A DNA stretch of 64,000 nt from Trileptium ribeirensis (Eukaryota; Nematoda; Enoplea; Enoplida; Thoracostomopsidae), in contig JASANE010012823.1 in NCBI GenBank assembly GCA_030248225.1, positions 1 to 64,000 of the forward strand. The letters are read 5' to 3'. This document shows, one piece after another, positions 35,417-47,530 of the stretch. Position 1 is the stretch's first letter. Each line of letters opens with the position of its first letter. The position numbers were made by a program, and so were the translations under genes. The notes beneath the pieces are model-generated. The model made no database searches. It was given only the letters and a program-made list of their open reading frames with translations, and was not told the origin of the DNA.

Positions 35417-38400
35417 CAACCCGATACTGGTTGACCTTCAGTTTCATCACTCACAAATACCAGATAAAGCGTTTTTTTACATTATTTTCCGCGGGTGCGC
35501 TTCTTGGTTGTAGTCAAATTTAAGACCGCGGTAGCATTCACAACTCCGTTTATGTAGCAGAAAATTTTAGATTTTTATAAGAAGTTGATTAATTTCGCAT
35601 TCTTGTCTGCTATACATTGCATGACAGGTCATCTGGTTATTATCCTACATTGTGTGCTACGACTGGTAATATAATTTTTAGTATGCCAACTGGTTTATAA
35701 TACCGATATGTCAAGCGGCAACCATTTTATATTTTTTGAAGTGTGCAGCAATAAATAATTTTAAGCATTGTTTTTGTTGGAGCCGTATTTTTGAAAGCTT
35801 GTTATTTGAAGTTTCGTTGTAAAATCGTAAAATAATGTCAATGTTTTGTAATGGAACATTGTCTATCTGTACAACTCTGACCGTAGTACTGTTGAAATTA
35901 AGAATATTGGTGTCGTAATGGGGTAGGTAGTTTTCCGATGTGCCATGTTTGTCAAATTTTCTTTCGTGTTCGATTCCGCAACATACCTAAAACCCTATGT
36001 TATACTGAATCTATATCATTGCTCATCCCACAAATTTGTTTTCTTTATATTAAATATTTTTTTAAATTAGTACTATTTGTAGTATCGGAACATTGTGTTG
36101 AATCCTATAAATATTTGTGTGACAATAAATTATATATATCTAGAAATCTATGCCTATAGTATAGTAAGAAACAAAAATCTATTGCCCATATATGATAAAT
36201 TTTATGCTGAAATGAAACGAAAAAAGACTCTTCTCATTATTTCTGGAGGTCATACACAGCCCAGAATCCTAAAAATACTGAACGCATTAAAATATATTGG
36301 CGAGCGATTGCTATGTTTGCTTTAGTTAATGCCAATGCTTGTAATTTGTATTACGATAAATTTTTGACGATGCAATACAAATCTCCATATGTGTATTTTG
36401 TAATATTATTTATAGTATATATAAATTTTTGTACATTGATATATTTATGTGTTTTGAAGCGGCGGTTATAAAATATACTGTACTATAATTATCGTTTGGC
36501 ATACTTGGTTATCGAAAAGTATAACTTCAGGTACGGTTTCTGTTAAGTTTTAGTCTTTCCGCTGTGTATAATTTAAATAGCTAAAAGCAATTTATTCTGA
36601 GGCATATTGTTTGGGGTGTGAATTTTTTTCGTAATGCCTATGGCCCCAATATTGTTATATATATGTAAAGGATTTCGAAAAATATTCGTTCAATATAATC
36701 AATTAGTATAGCAGTTTTTTAGAGTTTACAATATACATGGATACTTGAGGTAGTAATGAAGATTTCGTTGTTCGCAAGATTACGTATCGTTGCAAAAAAA
36801 TTTACTGCATAATGCAATAATTGTGTCCAAGTACTGCTTTGTTCGGCCGATTTGACGACAACGCCCGCAGCTAGAAATTGCCGGTTCTATTCTGTAAATA
36901 CTTGTTGAGATGTTTTTAATGTAAGTTATAATGACCAGACGTCACTTAATATCATCACCATGCATGCTCATAGGGCGACGGGGGGGTTATACCACTGAGG
37001 CTTGGATCCTTCCGTCGGGGCCTTGTCCACTACCCCTCCCCCCGCAGGTACCCTCATTCTCCGCGGGAAATTTGGGCAAAAGTCGTGCGGAATGGGCAAA
37101 AATTCGGGGTAAAATGGCAGAATATAGGTGGAAATTGGCAAAATAATTACCAGAAACTTTTTAAATTTGAGTTCCAATAAGTTTCAAACATTTATCGCCC
37201 CCTGACGGCACCCCCTCCCCAGCGACAGCGTGATCTCCTATGACTTTGGATCTCCGCCATGTATTGTTCATCAAACATTGGTCGGCCTGTCTGATGTAGC
37301 AGTAAACCGCTGTAACTGAAACCTGGATAGTGACTTTCGGGTAGTTCTTTTTTCATCAAACTTACCGCTTGTGGTGAGTAGGATTGAAAAATTTTTCTGT
37401 AATTTATTTGGTGGCGGTTGTTCGTTTTTGATCTTGTGGGACCGCTCAAATTGTAGTATTGGACGTTATATTTTGCTTTTAGTATTTTAATGACCATAAT
37501 TTTGCAAATAGATATTAAAAAAATAAGAATTATTCGTTTTTTACACTTTAGCAAGAATATTTCAGCATCTCGTTTCATTTCTATTGTTATTAAGTACAAA
37601 GTTGGCTAAAAAAGTTTGACGTTGTATATATAATACAATGATTTTGACGGCTAGGGTTAGGTTGTTGATTCAGTCAGGAATTTTATTGAGCAGACATCCG
37701 TGGCAAACCGCATTAAAGTTTATAAGAATAATATTTCTTCAAGAAACAGTTACAATGACAATAAATTATTCAGTGCGCATAAACTAGAACACAAACGAAA
37801 TCGAACAGTATAGTAATTGTTTGATTTTCGCTTAACCGAAATTCGTTAAATTAAACACAAAATATTTTTTCAATGAATTTCGTTAAATTAATCGCAAAAC
37901 GAATGATCCTCGCTTGAAGAAATCGTAGGAAAGTTTGTTCGATTTTTGAGCACCTAAAATTCTTATAGTAACTTACTGTACACGACTCTTTACAATGAAA
38001 CAAGTAAATAAAGCTGTTTGTTTTGCTGTTGTTTATATGGAATCGTTCAGCCACACAATTTAAGCTGCACAATCTTGAACAACGGAAAAACCTTGCCCAT
38101 CCATCAAACGTATGCTATATCGCTCTGTAACTTGTAGAGACATCTTGTTGATTTTTAATTTTGAGTTCTTTGTTTAAAAGACTGAAAAAAACATAGAACG
38201 ATTTGGTTCACTGGATTTTCTGTACAACAGTTATTCACAGCAATGAAAGCAAATTGTTCGTAAACGATATTGGTGAAACATTTGCTTTTCTTCTTGTCCG
38301 TAACAGTAGTTTGAAACAATGTTCAGCTTGATGCATTGCTCACTCGGTATACGATTGTCATTTCTGACGCGTACTATTTTGCTTCAAAACTGGTTCGCCC

Positions 38401-38989
38401 TGTGATGCAATTGTAACATGTTCAGATTGAATTAGCTGTTGGTATGTGTTTTATCAAAATGTAGTTGAATATGTCGAGAGTACAAAAATTATTGTTAATA
38501 TTGTATAAAAATCAGCTAACCTATTAATTAATCATAATTTATGGCGGTGTTGTATAATTACTATGGATACTCTGTATACAATTGTTGTCTGTGTTTACAA
38601 CTACACGAATCACGCGTTAACAAAGTCGCCGACCTGTCTAAATTCAGAATCAGTTACAGCAGTTCTTTTGACGTTGCGAGTGCCCGTTATAAGTTAGACG
38701 AGTATAAATTTCTTTTGTGTCCAGGTATGACCTGTAAAATGGTACAGTAGAAATTCGAGTTCGTGGAGCTGTAATTTTTAGTCAGAAACATTATTCGTTT
38801 AGTTAGTCTCCGTTTATTGGAAGAAAAAAATCCGATCATATTTTGGCGTAGTGCGAAGCTATATATTTTTAAATGTAAGTTACACTTTTTTTCAGTTTGC
38901 CGATGTATCCGACATACAGACATTTTGAAGTGTATTTTTAATGTGAGATGTATCAAAAACACTACCGCATCATTGTGGTCCTGATGAAA
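35417..38989. other. Intergenic or long 3' UTR, AT-rich
   Basis: No splice-supported coding sequence. It holds one more AATTTTTGCC-type array with a C/G-rich partner (36960-37210: GGGCAAAAATTCGGGGTAAAA, CCCCTCCCCCCGCAGG). The rest is unique AT-rich sequence. Confidence 0.45.
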
Positions 38990-40366
38990 TTAGGAATTTA
39001 CTTTTAAATGCTTTGACGGAGTGGTTGTTTGAAAGATATGAAGCAATATAATAAATATCGACATAAAGATAAATGTCAAATATTTCATCGATTTATTAGG
39101 ACTTTGCTTTTCAATGCTTTGACGGAGTGGTCTTAAAGATATGAAGCAATGTAATAAATATCAACATAAAGCTAAATTTCAAATATTTCATCGATTTATT
39201 AGGACTTTGCTTTTCAATGCTTTGACGGAGTGGTTGGTTTAAAGATATGAAGCAATGTAGTAAATATCGACATAAAGCTAAATTTCAAATATTTCATCGA
39301 TTTATTAGGACTTTGCTTTTCAATGCTTTGATGGAGTGGTTGTTTTAAAGATATGAAGCAATGTAATAAATATCGACATAAAGCTAAATTTCAAATATTT
39401 CATCGATTTATTAGGACTTTGCTTTTCAATGCTTTGACGGAGTGGTTGTTTTAAAGATATGAAGCAATGTAATAAACATCGACATAAAGCTAAATTTCAA
39501 ATATTTCATCGATTTATTAGGACTTTGCTTTTCAATGCTTTGACGGAGTGGTTGGTTTAAAGATCTGAAGCAATGTAATAAATATCGACATAAAGCTAAA
39601 TTTCAAATATTTCATCGGTTTATTAGGACTTTGCTTTTCAATGCTTTGACGGAGTGGTTGTTTTAAAGATATGAAGCAATGTAATAAATATCGACATAAA
39701 GCTAAATTTCAAATATTTCATCGATTTATTAGGACTTTGCTTTTCAATGCTTTGATGGAGTGGTTGTTTTAAAGATATGAAGCAATGTAATAAATATCGA
39801 CATAAAGCTAAATTTCAAATATTTCATCGATTTATTAGGACTTTGCTTTTCAATGATTTGATGGAGTGGTTGTTTTAAAGATATGAAGCAATGTAATAAA
39901 TATCGACATAAAGCTAAATTTCAAATATTTCATCGATTTATTAGGACTTTGCTTTTCAATGCTTTGACGGAGTGGTTGTTTTAAAGATATGAAGCAATGT
40001 AATAAATATCGACATAAAGCTAAATTTCAAATATTTCATCGATTTATTAGGACTTTGCTTTTCAATGCTTTGACTTAGTGGTTGGTTTAAAGATCTGAAG
40101 CAATGTAATAAATATCGAAATAAAGCTAAATTTCAAATATTTCATCGGTTTATTAGGACTTTGCTTTTCAATGCTTTGACGGATTGGTTGTTTTAAAGAT
40201 ATGAAGCAATGTAATAAATATCGGCATAAAGCTAAATTTCAAATATTTCATCGGTTTATTAGGACTTTGCTTTTCAATGCTTTGACGGATTGGTTGTTTT
40301 AAAGATATGAAGCAATGTAATAAATATCGGCATAAAGCTAAATTTCAAATATTTCATCGATTTTGG
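38990..40366 (+). repeat. 106-bp tandem array, 13 units
   Basis: Units carry AGGACTTTGCTTTTCAATGC, TTTGACGGAGTGGTTGTTTT, GATATGAAGCAATGTAATAA and TTCAAATATTTCATCGATTT. The GCTTTGAYG landmark recurs from 39010 to 40277 in 12 steps of about 105.6 bp. Most units differ at only one to three bases, with shared variants (GGTTTAAAGATCTG near 39553 and 40084) that suggest higher-order block copying. Each unit has stops in the frames checked. Confidence 0.95.
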
Positions 40367-40369
40367 TTG

Positions 40370-42240
40370 TTTTATTGAATATTAATGAAGGGCACGTAGA
40401 TTTACTGAAGCCATTGAATGTATTTTATTTATGTCTGCTATGGGTTTATCACTTGCATTCTCGGGCACAGTGGTATGGTAAAGTTTTGGCAAGTTTTGTT
40501 TGTTTGTAGGTAGGATGGTAACCATAATGCTATAGATTGTTAGAATGGTGGTTTTTGCGCTGTATGCTTTCCTAAGCATTCTATTTAGGTCACTCGTTGT
40601 GAAAAAAATGGATCCTAGAATATTATTTTTAGAGTAAATTTCTGATTGATAAATTTCGAAAGTATTTGTTTTGGCGATTGGAAAAAGCGATATATGGCTG
40701 TGTGGTTTAAAATGTGCTGACAGTCGCTATCTCCTTGCTAAATATATTACCTGTGTACTGTTACTTATGCAGGATTTTGTATGACTTTATAGAATCTGTC
40801 AGGTTAGTCAAACGTGCAATTTTTCAGGTTCCCTCCATTCGGAGACATTGTGGATAAAGTGCAAAAATTGTGCTGTTTATTGAGCGTAAAATTGCTATTT
40901 AGACTCCGTTTCTCCGCGCTGTGCTAGTTGTTACTACATAACCGTAAACAGTTAAACGACGCCATGCCGACTGACTTGCCCTGTCGAAAACCTCTATCAA
41001 TGTGCTAAAATTTAAATGATGAAACAAATAGTTGTATTAAACCAAAAGTAATCCATAGGACTGTCAGAATGTGCCATTCATTTCGAATCCATTGCCCTTC
41101 TCAGATCCCGGCTGTATGCAAGGTTCAAGGAATTTTTGGTTCCAAGACGCCTAGTTTTGACTAGGCAACCTTATTCGTTGTTTTGTGCTATTTATTATAT
41201 TATCATTGTGTTATTTGTTGGCTGATCGCTTTGCCTTTGCAGCTATTGACGTTGGTAGCTTTTATGTGTACATTTATTTATCCAATTACTGTTTTTGTGC
41301 GATTTGTTTAAACGATTTTTATTCAACCATTTACTAATTATATATATATTAGGTTTATGTCTCGCGGAAATGAAATATTTTGCAATGCTAAAGGGTACAA
41401 ATTCGAACTTTTAAAAATTTCTGTATCTTTTAAAATTTCGTTTTATGGAAGTATTTCAGATAAAGAATGAGCTTCGTACGTAGTGTAGTATACCTAATTT
41501 TTCCCTACAAGGGTTTAAAATTGAAGGGTATCGATTTGAGACACCGGCGAACGGAGCCGTCGTAAATCATGAATAATTTTGCTGCGCAACTGCAGCTTTC
41601 TTGTAATTTCAACGAAGCAAACCGAAAACGTAGTTTTTTGTTTTTTACGTTGCATTTGGAGTATGATGGTCATGTTCCAAACATGACCATCATTGACTCT
41701 TATGCGATTGAAGAAATCTGACGCCAACGCTGTTGAAAGCTCATGGAATTGAGATACTGATGGGAATGTTGCTTTTTGAAATGTTTATTCGTGCAGCATT
41801 GCACCTACCTGTGGTGGTGCGAATATGCGTACACCTACACGGCAAGTCAATGATTTACTTTGGTATGCATTTATCTATCATTTTATTGCGTTAACTTAAA
41901 ATTGTTTGTAATGAAAATACCGAAAGTGTATAAGGGACGACTGCGTAAACTCTCAACAGAAGTCTTCAAAACTGGGTGCCCGACCTACCGCCAACAAAAA
42001 TGAATTCAGTGTATTAGATCCCTGCCAAGACCGGACAACTAACACGGGTTATTTGGTTGCAGAAAAGTGTTATGCTCTTCCCTTATGCAATATTATATAT
42101 CCCTTATATGGTGGTAATATTGATTAAAATAGACATCACTTCATAGTTTTACGAAAGTGATTATAAGACGTGTTCCTTACAGACTGGAAATGCACGCGCC
42201 GTTCATTTGAACGCATTTTCGTAGTGACTGTCTGAAGAAT
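40370..42240. other. Intergenic, nothing recognised
   Basis: AT-rich unique DNA with scattered short ORFs (for example 41727-41515 on the minus strand) that lack supporting signals. A short hairpin, ATGATGGTCATG / CATGACCATCAT, lies near 41663-41692. Confidence 0.4.
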
Positions 42241-42271
42241 ATTATTGGGTGTCGATGAGTTGGATTAAACA

Positions 42272-42512
42272 TGCGTTCACATGTAAAACTTGGAGCTCAA
42301 ATTTGATCACTACCTTAAAGTATTTGTGATGAATTTGAACGTGTAACCAATGTTCAAACTTTTCTACAACATTGCTTTAGCCAATCAGAGATTACGAATA
42401 AAACTAGAAATATTTTGAAGCTTGATGACTTGCCATATTTTCCCGCTACAATTTTATATTTAAATTTTAATCAAATTTTGAGTAAAAAGTTTGACGTGTG
42501 AACGCAGCTTTA
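42272..42512. mobile_element. MITE with GTTCACA ends, diverged
   Basis: The left end is GCGTTCACATGTAAAACTTG with GAGCTCAAATTTGATC. The right end is ATCAAATTTTGAGTAAAAAG with TTTGACGTGTGAACGC. Related to 46385-46673 but older. Confidence 0.65.
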
Positions 42513-42514
42513 GA

Positions 42515-43370
42515 TTTTTATTAAATTCGTCGCTTAGGCTGTTGACAATTTTTGCCAACATTGCAGTAACACTGTCATGAGCCCAATAGCTAGAAGGTCC
42601 AGAATTAAAATTTAAAAACTGGATTAGTTGTTATATTACCTGTACATACGGAAATTAATTGTGTGAAGTGGTGTCTAATTTTGTAAGTGCCTGATACGAT
42701 GGTCACTTTTGAAGATTAATATTACATCACGTTATAATTACCTACGCTTAACGGTATGCTGCTAAACACGTGGTTATGCTAAGTTTGAATTAACCCTGTA
42801 CGTCCTGAATTCATCAGCATTTTTATTATCGATGAATGTATACCTAAGGCCATTCAACCGGGAACGCCTGGTTACAAAAATGGTTTCTAGCAAGCTAATT
42901 CATTATTAAGGCTTCCCACAAAGTGACGATTTAGCTTCTGGATTGCTTTGCAATGTAAATGGTTGTTTTCGAACCACTGCAGGCGTTTAAGGTTATGATT
43001 TGTTGTGGTGTATTTTGCGTAATTTGCGTATCGTAGTTTCCATCGAGTTGAGCGCTCAGAATCAATTTATGAGTTTACTGCTGCTGTTTAGATTTCATTT
43101 AACTATTAACTGTCATGTGCATCACTGTGCGCGTACAATGCATTGAAGGGTATTTACAAAAATTGACAATTTCTATACATAATATGCTTTTTCAACCCCC
43201 TAAATCCGTGCGGCTTTATTTCATAATCATTGTCAAGCAAATCACCCTACTCTATGTAGCTTACTAAACTGTTTTTCTGAGCATTTACATCCCCGTTAGT
43301 TTTATTTATTTCAAATTTGTGCGTAAAGAAAAAGTTTGTACCATAGGGAGCAGTAAGCTATAACGTTACG
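42515..43370. other. Intergenic, nothing recognised
   Basis: AT-rich sequence without repeats or coding signals that I could support. Confidence 0.4.
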
Positions 43371-43738
43371 TTGGAGGAAAGGAAGAGTTTAGTGCTGGTT
43401 CACTGGTTAGTTTTACGCTTAGTCGAACGCTCTCATAAGATCTTCCGCAGTTTAGCCGTAGTTGGCTTAGCCTTAGTGTATCGAAAACGGCATGGTACAT
43501 GCTACTTTTGTGATGTATTCTTAGAATATGTTGTCAAAGGCGAATCTCTTCTTGTTGGAGGAAAGGAAGAGTTTAGTGCTGGTTCACTGGTTAGTTTTAC
43601 GCTTAGTCGAACGCTCTCATAAGATCATCCGCAGTTTAGCCGTAGTTGGCTTAGCCTTAGTGTATCGAAAACGGCATGGTACATGCTACTTTTGTGATGT
43701 ATTCTTAGAATATGTTGTCAAAGGCGAATCTCTTCTTG
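43371..43738 (+). repeat. Recent 184-bp tandem duplication (2 units)
   Basis: Units 43371-43554 and 43555-43738 differ at one base that I can see (AGATCTTCC against AGATCATCC). Both start TTGGAGGAAAGGAAGAG. The 83- and 92-codon ORFs in it repeat the same peptide because of the duplication and have no other support. Confidence 0.95.
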
Positions 43739-44819
43739 TTAAGGGGTTTGAGAACGGTATGCGATTTAGGTGCCGATATCCCCTTTACATTTTTTACAAA
43801 ATCTAAGAAGCCATGCAGTCTATGTTTAGTAAAATTAACAATGGCAGATGTCGACAGTTAAACTTTTATTATTGTGGTGATAGCTAGATAATTCTATGTT
43901 GTATTGTGTTTCAGTGGATATGTAGTAGCAGCTATGCAACGAATGTGTCGTAATGTAATGAATTTCGAACTCGAATACACAATTGAATTATTTATCTTTT
44001 TTGTTATTGAATTTATATATATAAGTGTTTAGTCTTTCATATGCTGTTCTATTGTACTTATTTATATGCATAATATTTAAAATTTCACATAAAAATCAAT
44101 GCAATTATTAAACCCTTGCGGAGTATTAATAAAATGTGTGGTTGTATTTAATGATCAACAAACTAGTTTGTAGTTTTGGTGAGCGAATATGTATAACAGT
44201 GTTTATTTAAGTTTGCACTACAAATAGTGTCTAGCACCAAAATGGGCGTAACTATAAGGGCACACCGCTAAATTGGTCGAAACGAGAGTATTTGGTTTTC
44301 TCCAAAAAACTAGTTTGTATAGATTTCGAGCGAACGTGTAAATCATTTTAGTTTTCCACAGAAATGAGATTTGTGTTTACTGTTGGTTCAGAGGCGAAGG
44401 TGCTTTTTCTAGGAGTTTCGCGATGGAGTTTTTCTAGAGCTTTCTTCGTGCTATTTTTGGATAGGTTTTTTCTCAGGATAGACTGAGTTTCCACTGTGTC
44501 ATGATTTCCATGTCGTTACTACGCGGCTTCTCCCCGTCCTCATTGCTTAGTGTACACCATGCGTCTGCACTCGTTCGTTGTTCTTAAGAGTCCACTTTAT
44601 GTTCCGGCTTAGGTTGCCCGTGTTGGGACGGCTGCTGAGGGCCTCAAAGTAGTACGTCGGTTCTTTGAGTTTGGAAACGCGCAAGTGTAGTTCTTTGTCA
44701 GGCTAAGCCTTGCGGCTATTTCTCTGAGGTCACTTTTTCTGAACTTTTCTTCACAGGGTCTCAGCAACACATACTTCATTCGCCGCTGCAAAGGTTCAGT
44801 CGCGCCTAATCTATTTCTG
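43739..44819. other. Intergenic, nothing recognised
   Basis: Contains AATAAA at 44128, a possible distal polyadenylation site for the HMG gene. The minus-strand 60-codon ORF at 44609-44791 has no supporting features. Confidence 0.4.
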
Positions 44820-44828
44820 GAGGTTGAA

Positions 44829-45525
44829 ATGGAAGCTGAAACTAAGGTAAAGCTGCAAATAACGGGAAAACAACATACGATTAATCTCAGCGATGTATTT
44901 TTGTAAAAACTGACAATGTTTTGAAGAACAATAAAGTTCTTCCCTGGTCAGCAATTATAGATGAAACAGCGCTTAGTCTCAATAAAAATCGTATAGAATT
45001 TTGGTATCCGCAAGCTTGAACAGTTAACAACGATGATGAAACAATTTTATCTTACACACGATCAGTACCCACTGCCGAGAAAGCTGCTTGTCCTTGAAGG
45101 CCGCGAGCATGATTCCAATCGCGCCTACTGAGTAACCCAGTTCAAAGATACTCTGCAGAAGCCGTAGTAGGCGTAGTAAAATCAAATTCTTAATTAATAG
45201 AGAAAAAACTCAATTCAACATTATTCGAATTTTGAGCTGCTGCTTCAAAAAAGGAATTGTGTCTATCCTAAATACCACAACACCTGAGCCTTTCAAAATG
45301 ACTTTGTTTCGACGAGATGGCGGTAGCCATGAGGAACTTACAACAAGAGAGATGTTATTTTGGGATTCTGTAGTCTGTTCATTAAAGAGGTTGTTTCAAG
45401 ACAATTGGGCATTGGTTATTCTTTTACAGATTTCCTTAATCAGTAACAGAATTGAAAATATATTTATGCCGTATTTACATTCATTCAATAGGCATAGATT
45501 TTGGGAAATAGCGCGTCTGAAATAA
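44829..45525 (+). pseudogene. Possible decayed ORF, family unknown
   Basis: Starting at ATG 44829, coding-like peptide runs in several frames: MEAETKVKLQITGKQHTINL then a stop, NNKVLPWSAIIDETALSLNK and IEFWYPQA in another, and TPEPFKMTLFRRDGG with MLFWDSVVCSLKRLFQDNW in the 45232-45525 frame. The pieces look like real protein broken by stops and frameshifts. I do not recognise the family. Transposon-derived sequence is the likeliest source, but chance ORFs remain possible. Confidence 0.35.
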
Positions 45526-45779
45526 TATTCTGAATCAACTAGGGCTCAGGCATTCAAAACCGTTTATTAGCCTAGCATTTGGAAGTTTCGCTACGTATTA
45601 GAATGTTATTGAATAGCGAGTGGATGGTTCGAAATTGAATCACAGTTTAAATTTTATGTACGTGAGTGAAATTGTATGTATTTTAGTGTAGCCTTTGTGA
45701 CGGATCGAACATGCACTTTACGTATAGCCAAAAAAATAAAGGAATTTGTAATAGCTAGAAATACTAAATATCTAAATTT

Positions 45780-46110
45780 GTAGCAACTAGCCGTAACAAA
45801 TTTTTGTCTCTAATGGCTAATTGTTAGAAGCTCTTGTCTCTTGCAGTCAGCTGTAATATACAAAAATCTCTTACATCCAACCGTTCGATATTTGAAATTT
45901 TAATGCTAATTTCTATTAGAGACTCGTATTATATAACTGGCCATAAAAGACGAAACGTTCTAACAGTTAACCGTTAGAGACAAAAATCTGCATTTCTAAC
46001 TGCAAGAGATTTTAGTCTCTGACAAATAGCTGTTAGAGATTCTTATCTTTTTGGCCATTTGTTAGACGAAATAATGTTTCTGCACCTTTGTAACAAACTA
46101 TGTAAGTTTT
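45780..46110. repeat. Loose GTTAGAGAC/GTCTCTAAC repeats
   Basis: Short words such as TTGTCTCTAATGGCTAATTG, TTAGAGACAAAAATCT and GATTTTAGTCTCT recur in both orientations about every 40-60 bases, giving many small hairpins. Origin unclear. Confidence 0.45.
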
Positions 46111-46384
46111 TGGCTATCTTATAGAGATATTAATTTCACACATCGAGTTCTTTACAGCCGTGTGCAAGGAACTAAAGTATATAGCCACCCAGTAGAATTT
46201 TTGGTTTCCAGATAACGGCTGCTCGTGACAAAACTGCCCACATCTTGCATGTATTATTCCATAAACCTGCATTATTATGGTTAGCGACCGCAACTCTAAC
46301 GAAAACGGCCACGGTTTGATTCATCACACAGGCAACAGTTGTTTCAACGATATTCGAAACGCAAACGACTTCATAAGGCGTGTT

Positions 46385-46673
46385 CACACGCTCAAACTTT
46401 TTGCTCAAATTTTGAGCTCAAAATTTGATGGTAATTTTTAAATAAAAATTGCGGTATTTTAAAATTTGAGGTTAATATTTGAGCTCAAACTTTTTCAGGC
46501 AATACATCTCGTCCATGATTGGCTACAAGAATATTCATGAAAAGTTTGAACAGCGTTCACGCGTTCAAACTTGATAAAAATGCAAAAAAAACATTTTTTC
46601 AAATTTTGATCGAAATTTGATCAAAATCTAAGCTCAAATTTTGAGCAAAAAGTTTGAGCGTGTGAACACGCCT
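46385..46673. mobile_element. MITE with GGCGTGTTCACACGCTC ends
   Basis: Inverted ends of about 47 bp: GGCGTGTTCACACGCTCAAA, CTTTTTGCTCAAATTTTGAG and the complement at the right, closing GTGTGAACACGCC. An ATA on each side may be the target duplication. The identical 11-residue ORF starts on both strands are just the terminal repeats. It ends about 760 bp upstream of the ARMH3 ATG. Confidence 0.85.
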
Positions 46674-47420
46674 ATAGAGTACGGGGTTAGTGTTTTTTTA
46701 TGTTTTCCATACTACAATACCCGCCCCAAGTGGCGGCTGTTCGTTACATGTTCGCTTGATGTTAGTTCGCGCCATAGAAATGCAGTAGTGATTTCTGTCG
46801 CGCACTGTACCATTCTTTTATGGCATTCGCCTGCCATAAAGAAAAGCATGGTAGTTTGCAACTAAGCTCAGTGTAAATGCTTGTGCATTAGCTCTATTGT
46901 GCGTACGTTAATTACAACAATTATTGTCAAAGACATAAATTACTGAAAAAATATGAAATTTCGTAAGCTTGAATGTTAAAAACGTCAGCTTAAGATATAT
47001 ATTTGCACTGTACTTAATAAAGTTCAGATTATAGGTGCTTGTTAGCTGTTTTGATTCTGATTTAAAAAATTTTTCCACGATGAGACTCATCTTTCTACAT
47101 ATTCTTAAGTTTCGAATGCACGGTTTAGCTGTTTTGTATTGTGTTTAAACTGCCTTGTCGACATGTATTTGAAAAGTTTTATTTCAGCACAATGATATAA
47201 ATATGTGTCTTAGCGAAACTATAATCCGGATAACTGTATACTCAGCAGCATGTATTCGTATGTACTTGTAACAGGGCTGTTCATATTTTCGATTTGTGAA
47301 AAAAATTCTTTTTTCCCACCTAATATATTAAAAACCTAAAATTTGTATTTTTTGTTGGCTCTGATTTACGCCGGACATTAATTTCAACCTCGAGTTAATG
47401 CTATTTAGTAGATGTAGTAA
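46674..47420. promoter_or_regulatory. Presumed upstream region of ARMH3
   Basis: The 0.75 kb between the MITE and the first ARMH3 codon has no recognisable gene or repeat. The promoter is expected here by position only; I see no diagnostic element. Confidence 0.3.
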
Positions 47421-47438
47421 ATGAACATTGATCTATGA
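47421..47438 (+). promoter_or_regulatory. Minimal uORF overlapping the ARMH3 start
   Basis: ATGAACATTGATCTATGA encodes five codons. Its stop TGA (47436-47438) overlaps the ARMH3 ATG (47435-47437) as ATGA. This is a layout known to allow termination-reinitiation. It matters only if the transcript starts upstream of 47421, which the sequence alone cannot show. Confidence 0.4.
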
Positions 47439-47530
47439 AAGATTCGGGTGCAAGGAGTTCAAACAGAGATCGTGACGGACGGCCACCAATTACCGGTAAA
47501 GTGGTTAAAGCTTACGAAGATCTGTTCAAA
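47435..47530 (+). CDS. ARMH3: ARMH3 exon 1 (start)
   Basis: ATG 47435 is preceded directly by an in-frame TGA (47429-47431), which fixes the start. A polar N-terminus (MKDSGARSSNRDRDGRPPI) leads to TGKVVKAYEDLFK, matching the family segment KEKVVLMYDEIF. Donor AAA|GTTAGA, phase 0. Confidence 0.8.

Noticed and set aside
43371..43806. 83- and 92-codon ORFs repeating the same peptide
   Set aside because: The repetition is the 184-bp tandem duplication itself. No other coding evidence.
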